Part shown: one piece after another, positions 1-4,876 of the stretch
How positions within the stretch are numbered: position 1 is the stretch's first letter
How the letters are laid out: each line of letters starts with the position of its first letter
Source of the DNA: an uncultured Janibacter sp.
Lineage (GTDB): Bacteria > Actinomycetota > Actinomycetes > Actinomycetales > Dermatophilaceae
Direction: 5' to 3'
DNA length: 7,260 nucleotides
Assembly: GCA_946222495.1 (NCBI GenBank)
Contig: CAMICF010000149.1
Location: forward strand, 1 to 7,260
Program-made: the position numbers and the translations under genes
The notes under the pieces: model-generated
Database searches by the model: none
Told to the model about the DNA's origin: nothing
What the model saw: only the letters and a program-made list of their open reading frames with translations

Positions 1-292
1 CGGCTCGCGTCGCGTCACCCACCGTCGTCGACGCCTCCTGGGGGTCGAGGAGGCCGGCCTGGACGTACAGCGTCTCGGCGGAGATCGAGAGCCCCTTGGC
101 GATCTGCTGGAGGATCTCGGCGCTCGGCCGCTTCACGCCGCGCTCGATCTGGGAGAGGTAGGGGTTCGAGATGCCGGCGAGGGCCGACAGCTGGCGGACC
201 GACAGCTTCTTGGTCACCCGCTGCTCGCGCAGGTAGTCACCGAGGCTGTTGCCCAAGTTGCCCGGAAGGGCATCCAGCGGATTTCTCGACAT
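1..292 (-). CDS. XRE-family helix-turn-helix regulator, N-terminal part (runs off left edge)
   Basis: Ninety-seven residues are visible from the ATG at 292-290, and the frame stays open to the window edge, so the C-terminus is missing. Residues about 20-75 form a Cro/C1-type (XRE) helix-turn-helix: SVRQLSALAG, then ISNPYLSQIERG (recognition helix region), then RPSAEILQQIAKGL and ISAETLYVQAGLL. This is a DNA-binding, probably dimeric cytosolic repressor. The compact N-terminus, the NPYLSQIERG core and the ETLYVQAG ending resemble the small actinobacterial regulators of the Mycobacterium Rv0474 type; that likeness is from memory. The target is unknown. The ATG at 300 is out of frame. No good Shine-Dalgarno stands before 292, but a -10-like hexamer ends 6 bases upstream, fitting a leaderless message. 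A dyad overlaps that promoter, so autoregulation is plausible. HTH assignment is secure; function is not. Confidence 0.9.
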   Translation of the reverse strand, partial: MSRNPLDALPGNLGNSLGDYLREQRVTKKLSVRQLSALAGISNPYLSQIERGVKRPSAEILQQIAKGLSISAETLYVQAGLLDPQEASTTVGDATRA

Positions 293-298
293 GCCCCC

Positions 299-327
299 AT
301 TGTGCTTGCTCCAGTTAGCACGTGCAA
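299..327 (-). promoter_or_regulatory. Putative leaderless promoter of the XRE regulator
   Basis: On the minus strand TTGCAC (327-322) is followed 17 bases later by CACAAT (304-299), then 6 bases, then the ATG at 292. TTG in the -35 and A/A/A/T in the -10 match the sigma-70-type consensus, and the spacing puts the transcription start at or next to the ATG. The spacer holds the dyad GTGCT (302-306) / AGCAC (317-321) and the 8-base palindrome GCACGTGC (318-325), possible operator half-sites. Inference from sequence only. Confidence 0.45.
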
Positions 328-352
328 TCCGCAGCAACCACGTGTGACCGGA

Positions 353-381
353 ATCACCGACGCCCGGTGGGCGTCGGTGAT
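353..381 (-). terminator. Perfect 13-bp hairpin after ygfZ
   Basis: Bases 353-365 and 369-381 are exact reverse complements (13 bp, GC-rich) around a 3-base loop. The hairpin lies about 30 bases past the ygfZ stop codon and before the next minus-strand gene, so it probably ends the fur-ygfZ message. No U-run follows in either direction, as is common for actinobacterial terminators. Confidence 0.7.
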
Positions 382-401
382 CGGGTGGGCGCCGGTGATC
401 G
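369..401. repeat. Imperfect tandem 15-mer, period 18
   Basis: Bases 369-383 and 387-401 are the same 15-mer except for one T/C difference. The first copy is the right-hand arm of the ygfZ terminator hairpin. In the minus-strand RNA this creates two consecutive 5' arms, both able to pair with the segment 353-365; the second copy needs only one G-U pair. Confidence 0.7.
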
Positions 402-409
402 CCGCCGGG

Positions 410-1429
410 TCAGCGCGGGACGATCTCCGTCTGCGCCGCGGCGATGGCCGGCGTGACGACGAGGTCGGCCTCGGCGTCGGCGTTGCGCTTGAGGACCGCG
501 AGCGCGATCGGACCGTCCTCGTGGTGCCTGGCCACGGAGGTCAGGCGTCCCACGACCTTGTCGCCGAGGAGGACCTCCGCACCGGGGTCGGGGAGGGTGT
601 GCCCCGACCCGTCGAGGTGGAGGAAGGCGATCCGGCGGGGCGGCCGGCCCAGGTTGTGGACCCGGGCCACGGTCTCCTGGCCGCGGTAGCAGCCCTTGTG
701 CAGGTGCACGGCCGTGCGCAGCCAGTCGACCTCGTGGGCGATGGTCCGGTGATCGGTCTCCGAGCCGAGTCGCGGGCGCCACGCGGCCACCCGCAGGGCC
801 TCGGCCGCCCACGTGCCGACGAGCTCGCGGTCGCCGACGGCGGCGGCCACGTCCTCGACGGGAACGATGACCTCGCGCCAGCGGCGCTCCCGCCCGGGGT
901 GCCCCTCGGCGGGCGGACCGTAGGTCGCGGTGTCCCCGACGACCTCCGGCCAGGGGTCGAGCCACGTCGGGGGCTCACCCTCGACGCCCTCGCGCCCCAC
1001 GCTCTCGCCGAGCACGGCGTACCGCTCCGAGACGTCCTCCACCTCGACGCGGAGCATGAAGCGCATCGAGTCCAGCCACGCGGCGAGCACCGGCGCCGTG
1101 CCGGGCTCGACGGTGACCCACGTCCGCTCCCCGTCGTCGACGACGTGCAGCGCGTGCTCGACGTGTCCCTTGGGGGTGAGGACGAGCGACTCGGCCGACG
1201 TGCGCGGCGGCAGGTCGGTGAGCTGCTGGGAGGTGAGGGAGTGCAACCAGGACAGCCGGTCGGGTCCGGAGACGGTGATGACCCCTCGGTGCGAGAGGTC
1301 GACGACGCCCAGCCCCTCGGCGAGCAGTCGCTGCTCCCGCATTGGGTCGCCGTAGTGGGCGGCAACCCCGGCGTCGATCCCGTCGCCCGGGACGGCACCC
1401 GGGGCCTGCAGCAGTGGTGAGGCGGTCAT
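410..1429 (-). CDS. ygfZ: Folate-binding YgfZ/GcvT-like protein (Fe-S cluster maintenance)
   Basis: A 339-residue relative of the glycine-cleavage T-protein that has become an Fe-S cluster assembly/repair factor. YgfZ proteins bind tetrahydrofolate and support [4Fe-4S] enzymes, especially under oxidative stress (known for the family). The family signature KGCYxGQE is at residues 245-252 (KGCYRGQE, with the conserved Cys247), followed by RVHNLGRPPRR. The N-terminal folate-binding part (about 35-135) has the GVVDLSHRGVITVSGPDRLSWLHSL stretch typical of the family; the C-terminal part (about 264-339) is the small beta-barrel. The frame is open to 1456, but the ATG at 1429 is chosen because it gives the usual MTASPLL-type start, overlaps the fur stop as ATGA, and has AAGGAGG at 1439-1433 (rather close, 3 bases). 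It is therefore translationally coupled to fur. Cytosolic. Older annotations may call it aminomethyltransferase, but it is not expected to act as one. Confidence 0.93.
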   Translation of the reverse strand: MTASPLLQAPGAVPGDGIDAGVAAHYGDPMREQRLLAEGLGVVDLSHRGVITVSGPDRLSWLHSLTSQQLTDLPPRTSAESLVLTPKGHVEHALHVVDDGERTWVTVEPGTAPVLAAWLDSMRFMLRVEVEDVSERYAVLGESVGREGVEGEPPTWLDPWPEVVGDTATYGPPAEGHPGRERRWREVIVPVEDVAAAVGDRELVGTWAAEALRVAAWRPRLGSETDHRTIAHEVDWLRTAVHLHKGCYRGQETVARVHNLGRPPRRIAFLHLDGSGHTLPDPGAEVLLGDKVVGRLTSVARHHEDGPIALAVLKRNADAEADLVVTPAIAAAQTEIVPR

Positions 1430-1857
1430 GCCCCTCCTTCGGTGTCGGTGGCGCACCCGGCGCAGCGGCCGTGGATCGCCATGTGGGTCATGTCGGCGAC
1501 GAAGCCGGTCTCCTCGCGCACCTCACCGACGAAGCCGTCGGCGAGCGACGGGTCGATCTCGATGACCCGCCCGCAGGAACGGCAGCGCAGGTGGAGATGA
1601 CCGTGACTGCCCGCGCGCCGGTACGTCGGCGCCCGGTGGTCCAGGTGCGTGTGCTCGACGAGGCCGACCTCCTCCAGCGCGTCGAGGGTGCGGTAGATCG
1701 TCGACGGAGGGAGCGCCGGCCCGCCGTCCGCGGCCACGAGGGCCGCGATGGCATCGGGCGTGAGGTGCGAGCGTCGGGTGAGGGCCGCGAGGACGCGACG
1801 ACGCTGCTCGGTCATGCGCAGACCGTGGTCGCGCAGCACCTCACCCGGGTCGTCCAT
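1426..1857 (-). CDS. Fur-family metal-dependent transcriptional regulator
   Basis: A 143-residue dimeric metalloregulator of usual Fur length. The N-terminal winged helix (about 1-83) has RMTEQRRRVLAAL and the recognition helix PPSTIYRTLDALEEVGLV (50-67). The dimerisation domain has GHLHLRCRSCGRVIEI with His87/His89 and Cys92/Cys95, and a second pair Cys132/Cys135 in HGRCAGC. Together the four cysteines make the structural zinc site. Which metal it senses (Fe, Zn or Ni) cannot be read from the sequence; Zur-like and Nur-like relatives share these motifs. It overlaps ygfZ by four bases (ATGA), so the pair is one operon. It is divergent from the LCP gene, with 89 bases between. No AT-rich Fur/Zur palindrome is visible there. 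The start has no Shine-Dalgarno; TAGATT ends 6 bases before the ATG, suggesting a leaderless message. Confidence 0.93.
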   Translation of the reverse strand: MDDPGEVLRDHGLRMTEQRRRVLAALTRRSHLTPDAIAALVAADGGPALPPSTIYRTLDALEEVGLVEHTHLDHRAPTYRRAGSHGHLHLRCRSCGRVIEIDPSLADGFVGEVREETGFVADMTHMAIHGRCAGCATDTEGGA

Positions 1858-1863
1858 GTCCCC

Positions 1864-1869
1864 AATCTA
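1864..1869 (-). promoter_or_regulatory. Putative leaderless -10 element of fur-ygfZ
   Basis: Minus-strand TAGATT, then 6 bases, then the fur ATG. It matches TANNNT in very GC-rich surroundings, and there is no ribosome binding site between it and the start. The -35 region is poor. Confidence 0.55.
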
Positions 1870-1934
1870 CGGGCTCCGTCGAGAGGCCCGACGGCGCCGG
1901 GCGCGGGACGCTTCCTGTGGGCACCCGGTGGCTC

Positions 1935-1940
1935 TACTCT
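1935..1940 (+). promoter_or_regulatory. Putative leaderless -10 element of the LCP gene
   Basis: TACTCT, then 6 bases (GTGCCC), then the ATG at 1947. It fits TANNNT at leaderless spacing, with no purine-rich Shine-Dalgarno upstream of the start. No convincing -35 hexamer is seen 16-18 bases upstream. Confidence 0.55.
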
Positions 1941-1946
1941 GTGCCC

Positions 1947-2939
1947 ATGCTCGAGGAATTCGACGACTCCGCAGAGGAGTCCCAGGACAGCGGCCGACGA
2001 CCGCGCCACCGCATGAGTCGACGGCGGCGGATCGCCGTCTCCGTCCTCGCCTTCCTGCTGCTCGTCGTCATCGGCATCGGCGGCTACGCCTGGTTCCTCA
2101 GCAGCAAGGTCGACCGCAACCTCGCCCGCGAGGACCTCATCGGCGAGTCGCGCGACAAGACCACCAGCGGCCAGAAGCTCGTCGACGACGCGGGCGAGAA
2201 CTACCTCCTCCTCGGGTCCGACTCCCGCCCCGGCGACTCCGGTCGCGCCGACGTGATCCAGCTCGTCCACGTGGACAAGGCGAAGGAGAACGTCTGGATC
2301 ATCCACTTCCCGCGCGACCTCTACGTGGACATCCCGGGCCACGGAAAGAACAAGATCAACGCCGCCTTCGCCTTCGGTCAGTCCCCGCTCCTCGTGACGA
2401 CCATCGAGGACCTCGTCGGGGTGAAGATCGACCACGTCGCCCGCACCGACTTCGAGGGCTTCCAGAAGCTCACCGATGCCCTCGGCGGCGTCACCGTCCA
2501 CAACGCCCAGGCCAGCCCCAAGTACCCCGAGGGCCCGACAAACCTCGACGGCGACAGCGCTCTCGAGTACGTCCGCGAGCGCAAGACCCTCGCGGAGGGT
2601 GACATCTCCCGCGGCGAACGTCAGCAGGCCTGGCTCAAGGGGATCATGAGCAAGACGCTCACCCCGAGGGTGCTGCTCAACCCCGCCAAGCTCAACCGCG
2701 TCATCGATGCCGGGACCAAGCACACGGTCGTCGACAACGACCTCACGGGTGGGGAGATCCGCAAGCAGGCGATCGGGATGCGCTCGATCCGCGGCGGCGA
2801 CATCCACTTCCTCACCGCGCCCTTCAGCGGCTTCGGGACGAGCCCGGACGGGCAGTCGATCGACGTCCTCGACGAGCAGGGCATGAAGTCGCTGAGCGAC
2901 GCGCTGCGCACCGACCACCTGGAGAGCTACCAGGAGTGA
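1947..2939 (+). CDS. LytR-CpsA-Psr (LCP) family cell-wall glycopolymer ligase
   Basis: A 330-residue membrane-anchored LCP protein. The family moves lipid-linked anionic glycopolymers (teichoic acids, arabinogalactan, capsule) onto peptidoglycan outside the membrane (known for the family). An acidic, then Arg-rich cytoplasmic tail (1-28) leads to one transmembrane helix (about 29-50). The extracellular catalytic domain follows: LLLGSDSRPGD (87-97) with GRADVI (99-104), FPRDLYVDIPGHGKNKINAAFAFG (121-144), FEGFQKLTDALGGV (169-182) and YVRERKTLAEGDISRGERQQ (208-227). The conserved polyprenyl-phosphate-binding arginines and aspartates (Arg94, Asp102, Arg123, Asp124, Arg222, Arg225) are present. 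No C-terminal LytR_C extension is seen. The open frame begins at 1917, but the ATG at 1947 is preferred: the start has a leaderless -10, and the extra residues would lie across the promoter. It is a single-gene unit; its polymer substrate is unknown. Confidence 0.92.
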   Translation: MLEEFDDSAEESQDSGRRPRHRMSRRRRIAVSVLAFLLLVVIGIGGYAWFLSSKVDRNLAREDLIGESRDKTTSGQKLVDDAGENYLLLGSDSRPGDSGRADVIQLVHVDKAKENVWIIHFPRDLYVDIPGHGKNKINAAFAFGQSPLLVTTIEDLVGVKIDHVARTDFEGFQKLTDALGGVTVHNAQASPKYPEGPTNLDGDSALEYVRERKTLAEGDISRGERQQAWLKGIMSKTLTPRVLLNPAKLNRVIDAGTKHTVVDNDLTGGEIRKQAIGMRSIRGGDIHFLTAPFSGFGTSPDGQSIDVLDEQGMKSLSDALRTDHLESYQE

Positions 2940-2950
2940 GGGTCACTCCT
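2932..2950. terminator. Hairpin joining two convergent stop codons
   Basis: AGGAGTGA (2932-2939), a GGG loop, then TCACTCCT (2943-2950): a perfect 8-bp stem. The left arm holds the TGA of the LCP gene, and the right arm holds the stop of the nitrobindin gene on the other strand. It could act in both directions, although it lacks a U-run and the stem is short. The inverted repeat itself is certain; terminator function is inferred. Confidence 0.5.
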
Positions 2951-3440
2951 CGACGCGCGAGAGCTCCGCGGAGAGGTGACTCGTCAGCGGCTCGCCCATG
3001 GCGGCCATGTCCATGACCCACATGAGCTTGGAGTTCACGAGGCCGTACATCCGCTTGGCCGCGGTGTACTCCTTGGCCTGGGGGCTGCGGATGACGCCAT
3101 CGGTCTGCAGCTCGACCCGGGCGGGCTCGGCGGTGCCGTAGTACATCTCGACGATGCCGGTCGGGTGGGTGAGGAGCAGCTCGGCGTGGCCCTCGCCGGC
3201 CGGGCGCCAGAAGCCGAGCTCCGTGCCGGCGGCACGGACCCGCTCGCCCTGCTCGTCGAGGATCCACGAGCGGCTCTCCCAGCGGAGGAAGGGCCGCTCG
3301 TCGTGGCTGACGACGATCTCCTGCTCGAACGTCGCGGACTCGATGGTCGGGTAGCCGAGCAGGCCGGTCCCCTCCCAACGGCCGACGAGCCAGGCGAGAG
3401 GGGCGATGTCCGGGTGGATCGTGGGGTCGAGGGTGAACAC
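2943..3440 (-). CDS. Nitrobindin-like heme protein (FABP-like, peroxynitrite isomerase family)
   Basis: A 165-residue beta-barrel protein of the nitrobindin/FABP-like family (Mycobacterium Rv2717c type). Members bind ferric heme b, react with NO and convert peroxynitrite to nitrate (family knowledge). The family motif GxWxGxG is at residues 20-26 (GRWEGTG). His155 in PLTSHLSAEL sits at the position of the proximal heme ligand described for the Mycobacterium protein. Internal stretches such as GTELGFWRPAGEGHAELLL and GIVEMYYG are typical barrel strands. Length is normal. The start is GTG at 3440; the ATG at 3448 is in another frame. TAGGAT lies 6 bases before the GTG, so the message may be leaderless. 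It converges on the LCP gene with only three bases between stops and diverges from the DsrE gene over 58 bases. Cytosolic. Older databases call it a fatty-acid-binding-like protein or UPF0678. Confidence 0.92.
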   Translation of the reverse strand: MFTLDPTIHPDIAPLAWLVGRWEGTGLLGYPTIESATFEQEIVVSHDERPFLRWESRSWILDEQGERVRAAGTELGFWRPAGEGHAELLLTHPTGIVEMYYGTAEPARVELQTDGVIRSPQAKEYTAAKRMYGLVNSKLMWVMDMAAMGEPLTSHLSAELSRVEE

Positions 3441-3446
3441 GCGCCC

Positions 3447-3452
3447 ATCCTA
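3447..3452 (-). promoter_or_regulatory. Putative leaderless -10 element of the nitrobindin gene
   Basis: Minus-strand TAGGAT, then GGGCGC, then the GTG start at 3440. This is a TANNNT match at leaderless distance, and no Shine-Dalgarno is available for the GTG. Confidence 0.55.
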
Positions 3453-3486
3453 GGTGGGCCACCGCACCCGACAGCCACCTCAGGGG

Positions 3487-3492
3487 GATGAT
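3487..3492 (+). promoter_or_regulatory. Weak putative -10 element of the DsrE-like gene
   Basis: GATGAT, then 6 bases (CGGGCC), then the ATG at 3499. A at position 2 and T at position 6 match the -10 consensus; the first base does not. GGGGG at 3483-3487 could instead serve as a distant ribosome binding site, so this one is ambiguous. Confidence 0.3.
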
Positions 3493-3498
3493 CGGGCC

Positions 3499-3867
3499 AT
3501 GACCGCATCGCACCTCGTCGTCAAGATCACCCACGGGCCGCAGGAGGACTCCCTCGAGCGCCTCGCTCAGGGCCTCACCGTGGCCGCCACCGCCACCGCG
3601 GCGGGGGTGACGGTCTCGCTGTGGCTCACCGGGGACGCCACGCTCGTCGCGACGAAGGGAGCGGACCTCCCTTCGCTCGAGCACTCGGCCCCCCTCGCGG
3701 ACCTCGTCGCCACCGTCCTCGAGGCCGGCACCGTCACCGTGTGCACGCAGTGCGCCCGCCGACGCGCGCTGACGGAGACGGACCTCGTCGAGGGGGCTCG
3801 GATCGCGGGGGCCGCGGCCTTCGTCGAGGAGACCCTCGCCGACGACACCCGGGCGCTCGTCTACTGA
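3499..3867 (+). CDS. DsrE-like family protein with CxxC motif
   Basis: A 122-residue small cytosolic protein of the DsrE/DsrF-like fold. The family includes sulfur-relay proteins (TusD/DsrE) that carry persulfides on a conserved cysteine, but many actinobacterial members have no assigned role. The N-terminal strand LVVKITHGPQED is followed by an Ala-rich helix and GVTVSLWLTGDATLV (36-50). Cys82 and Cys85 sit in VCTQCARRR (81-89), at about the place of the functional cysteine in this family, and a C-terminal GAAAFVEETL helix closes the fold. The frame is open from 3454, but the ATG at 3499 is chosen because the upstream 15 codons would run through the divergent promoter region and look non-homologous. 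It is divergent from nitrobindin, with 58 bases between, so shared control is possible. Family call is good; a thiol or persulfide role is inferred. Confidence 0.85.
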   Translation: MTASHLVVKITHGPQEDSLERLAQGLTVAATATAAGVTVSLWLTGDATLVATKGADLPSLEHSAPLADLVATVLEAGTVTVCTQCARRRALTETDLVEGARIAGAAAFVEETLADDTRALVY

Positions 3868-3877
3868 CGAGACGGAC

Positions 3878-3906
3878 CGCCGCTACGCCTCCCGGAGGCG
3901 GTGGCG
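3878..3906 (+). terminator. Hairpin shortly after the DsrE-like gene
   Basis: CGCCTC (3886-3891), loop CCG, GAGGCG (3895-3900), extended after a small internal loop by CGCC (3878-3881) / GGCG (3903-3906). It starts 10 bases after the stop codon. GC-rich, without a U-run. Likely first part of the terminator region between the convergent DsrE and membrane-protein genes. Confidence 0.5.
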
Positions 3907-3933
3907 CCCTGGTCAGGCGGGGCTCTCGGCCCG

Positions 3934-3970
3934 CTCGCGTTCTGCTCCACGTGGTGGGGCAGGACGCGAG
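3934..3970 (+). terminator. 17-bp hairpin between convergent genes
   Basis: Bases 3934-3950 pair with 3954-3970 around the loop GTG. In plus-strand RNA all 17 pairs form, two of them G-U; in minus-strand RNA those two become A-C mismatches. The structure is therefore better formed in transcripts of the DsrE-like gene than in those of the membrane protein, whose stop is at 3996-3994. The remaining sequence between the two genes holds nothing else I can name. Confidence 0.65.
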
Positions 3971-3993
3971 TGTCCGGAACGGGTCCGTCTGGG

Positions 3994-4833
3994 TCAGCTG
4001 ATCGGCAGCCGGGAGACGAGGTGCAGGAGCGGGCCGACGACGAGCACGGAGGCCACGCCGGCCGACACCGCCGCGGACGGGCTCTCGATCGTCGGCTGCT
4101 GCGAGGTCGCGCGCCGCAGGCACCCGGCCGTCCCGGCGCAGAGGACGCCGACGAGCGCGGCCCACGGGGCCAGCTCGCCGCCGATGAGCCACTGGGCGAG
4201 GAGGCCGGTGACACCACCGACGACCATGGCGGCCGGGACCATCCAGGCCGCGGACCGCGGGCGCTCGGTGACGAGGTCGACGAGCGCGGCGACGGCCAGG
4301 GAGACCCCGGCGACGACGATCGGGCTGCCGCTGCCGTAGGAGATGGTGCTCGTGAGCGCGCCGCCGCAGGCGATGATCATCACGCCCAGCGCGGTCCCGA
4401 CGAGGCTCTTGGCCAGGTCCACCCGGGCAGACTCCTGCACGAGGGGGTGGAGGCACATCGCGATGACGCCGGCGGCGATCGCCGCCGGGGCCTGCTCGAG
4501 GAAGGGCTCGGACCCCTGCGCGAAGAGGGCGGCCCCGAGGACCACGGCCGTGACCGCGAGGACGACGGACGAGCCCCCGGGGGTCGGCGACCCGACCAGT
4601 CGGGGCCACCCCGCCGCGACGACCAGGCCGGCGACGACGACCCCGATGACCTCGAAGAGACGCTGGTCGGTCGCCGCCACGCCGGCCAGCGCGAGCGCGG
4701 TGACGACGGCTCCCACGATGACCATGGGCCGGGGTCGCGCAGCCGGGGCGGCGTGGTCGTCGCCCCGTCTCCGGACCCGGTCGGCCCGCCGGGTGGCCCG
4801 GCTCGGGTGCTCGGACGGCGCTGAAGAGGTCAC
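3994..4833 (-). CDS. Polytopic membrane protein of unknown function, divergent from glnR
   Basis: I do not recognise the family. From the GTG at 4833 the product has 279 residues. The first 36 form a charged, Arg/Pro-rich cytoplasmic tail (ATRRADRVRRRGDD). About nine hydrophobic segments follow: roughly 37-55, 59-76, 89-106, 114-133, 143-165, 170-189, 194-217, 221-240 and 253-274. Loops are short and there is no signal peptide, so it is an integral inner-membrane protein. No transporter signature, nucleotide-binding motif or catalytic cluster is visible. The frame is open to 4908, but an ATG there would lie inside glnR; the GTG at 4833 has TACCCT 8 bases upstream. An ATG at 4725, right at the first membrane segment, is the alternative. 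Only 43 bases separate this start from glnR, so nitrogen-linked regulation is possible but unproven. Confidence 0.75.
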   Translation of the reverse strand: MTSSAPSEHPSRATRRADRVRRRGDDHAAPAARPRPMVIVGAVVTALALAGVAATDQRLFEVIGVVVAGLVVAAGWPRLVGSPTPGGSSVVLAVTAVVLGAALFAQGSEPFLEQAPAAIAAGVIAMCLHPLVQESARVDLAKSLVGTALGVMIIACGGALTSTISYGSGSPIVVAGVSLAVAALVDLVTERPRSAAWMVPAAMVVGGVTGLLAQWLIGGELAPWAALVGVLCAGTAGCLRRATSQQPTIESPSAAVSAGVASVLVVGPLLHLVSRLPIS

Positions 4834-4841
4834 GGTGGGAG

Positions 4842-4847
4842 AGGGTA
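4842..4847 (-). promoter_or_regulatory. Putative leaderless -10 element of the membrane protein gene
   Basis: Minus-strand TACCCT, then 8 bases (CTCCCACC), then the GTG at 4833. It supports the GTG start and lies back to back with the glnR -10 at 4864-4869, with 16 bases between the two. Confidence 0.4.
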
Positions 4848-4863
4848 TCGGGCCGGGGGCGCT

Positions 4864-4869
4864 TATTCT
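4864..4869 (+). promoter_or_regulatory. Putative leaderless -10 element of glnR
   Basis: TATTCT, then 7 bases (GGGCACC), then the ATG at 4877. This is a clear TANNNT match in GC-rich DNA, with no Shine-Dalgarno before the start. The -35 position overlaps the opposite-strand promoter region and has no good hexamer. Confidence 0.6.
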
Positions 4870-4876
4870 GGGCACC

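Noticed and set aside
302..1420. A 372-codon plus-strand frame opposite ygfZ
   Set aside because: Antisense shadow of ygfZ. The minus frame has the KGCYRGQE signature; the plus frame translates into low-complexity Gly/Arg/Val sequence.
1917..1946. Upstream in-frame ATG for the LCP gene at 1917
   Set aside because: It would add ten residues read through the -10 element TACTCT and has no ribosome binding site; 1947 fits the promoter better.
1812..2918. A 368-codon minus-strand frame opposite the LCP gene
   Set aside because: Antisense of the LCP codons; it crosses the fur start and shows no recognisable protein features, whereas the plus frame has the complete LCP domain.
2943..3440. Naming the 165-residue beta-barrel a fatty-acid-binding protein
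   Set aside because: The GxWxGxG motif and His155 fit nitrobindin; nothing in the sequence supports a lipid ligand.
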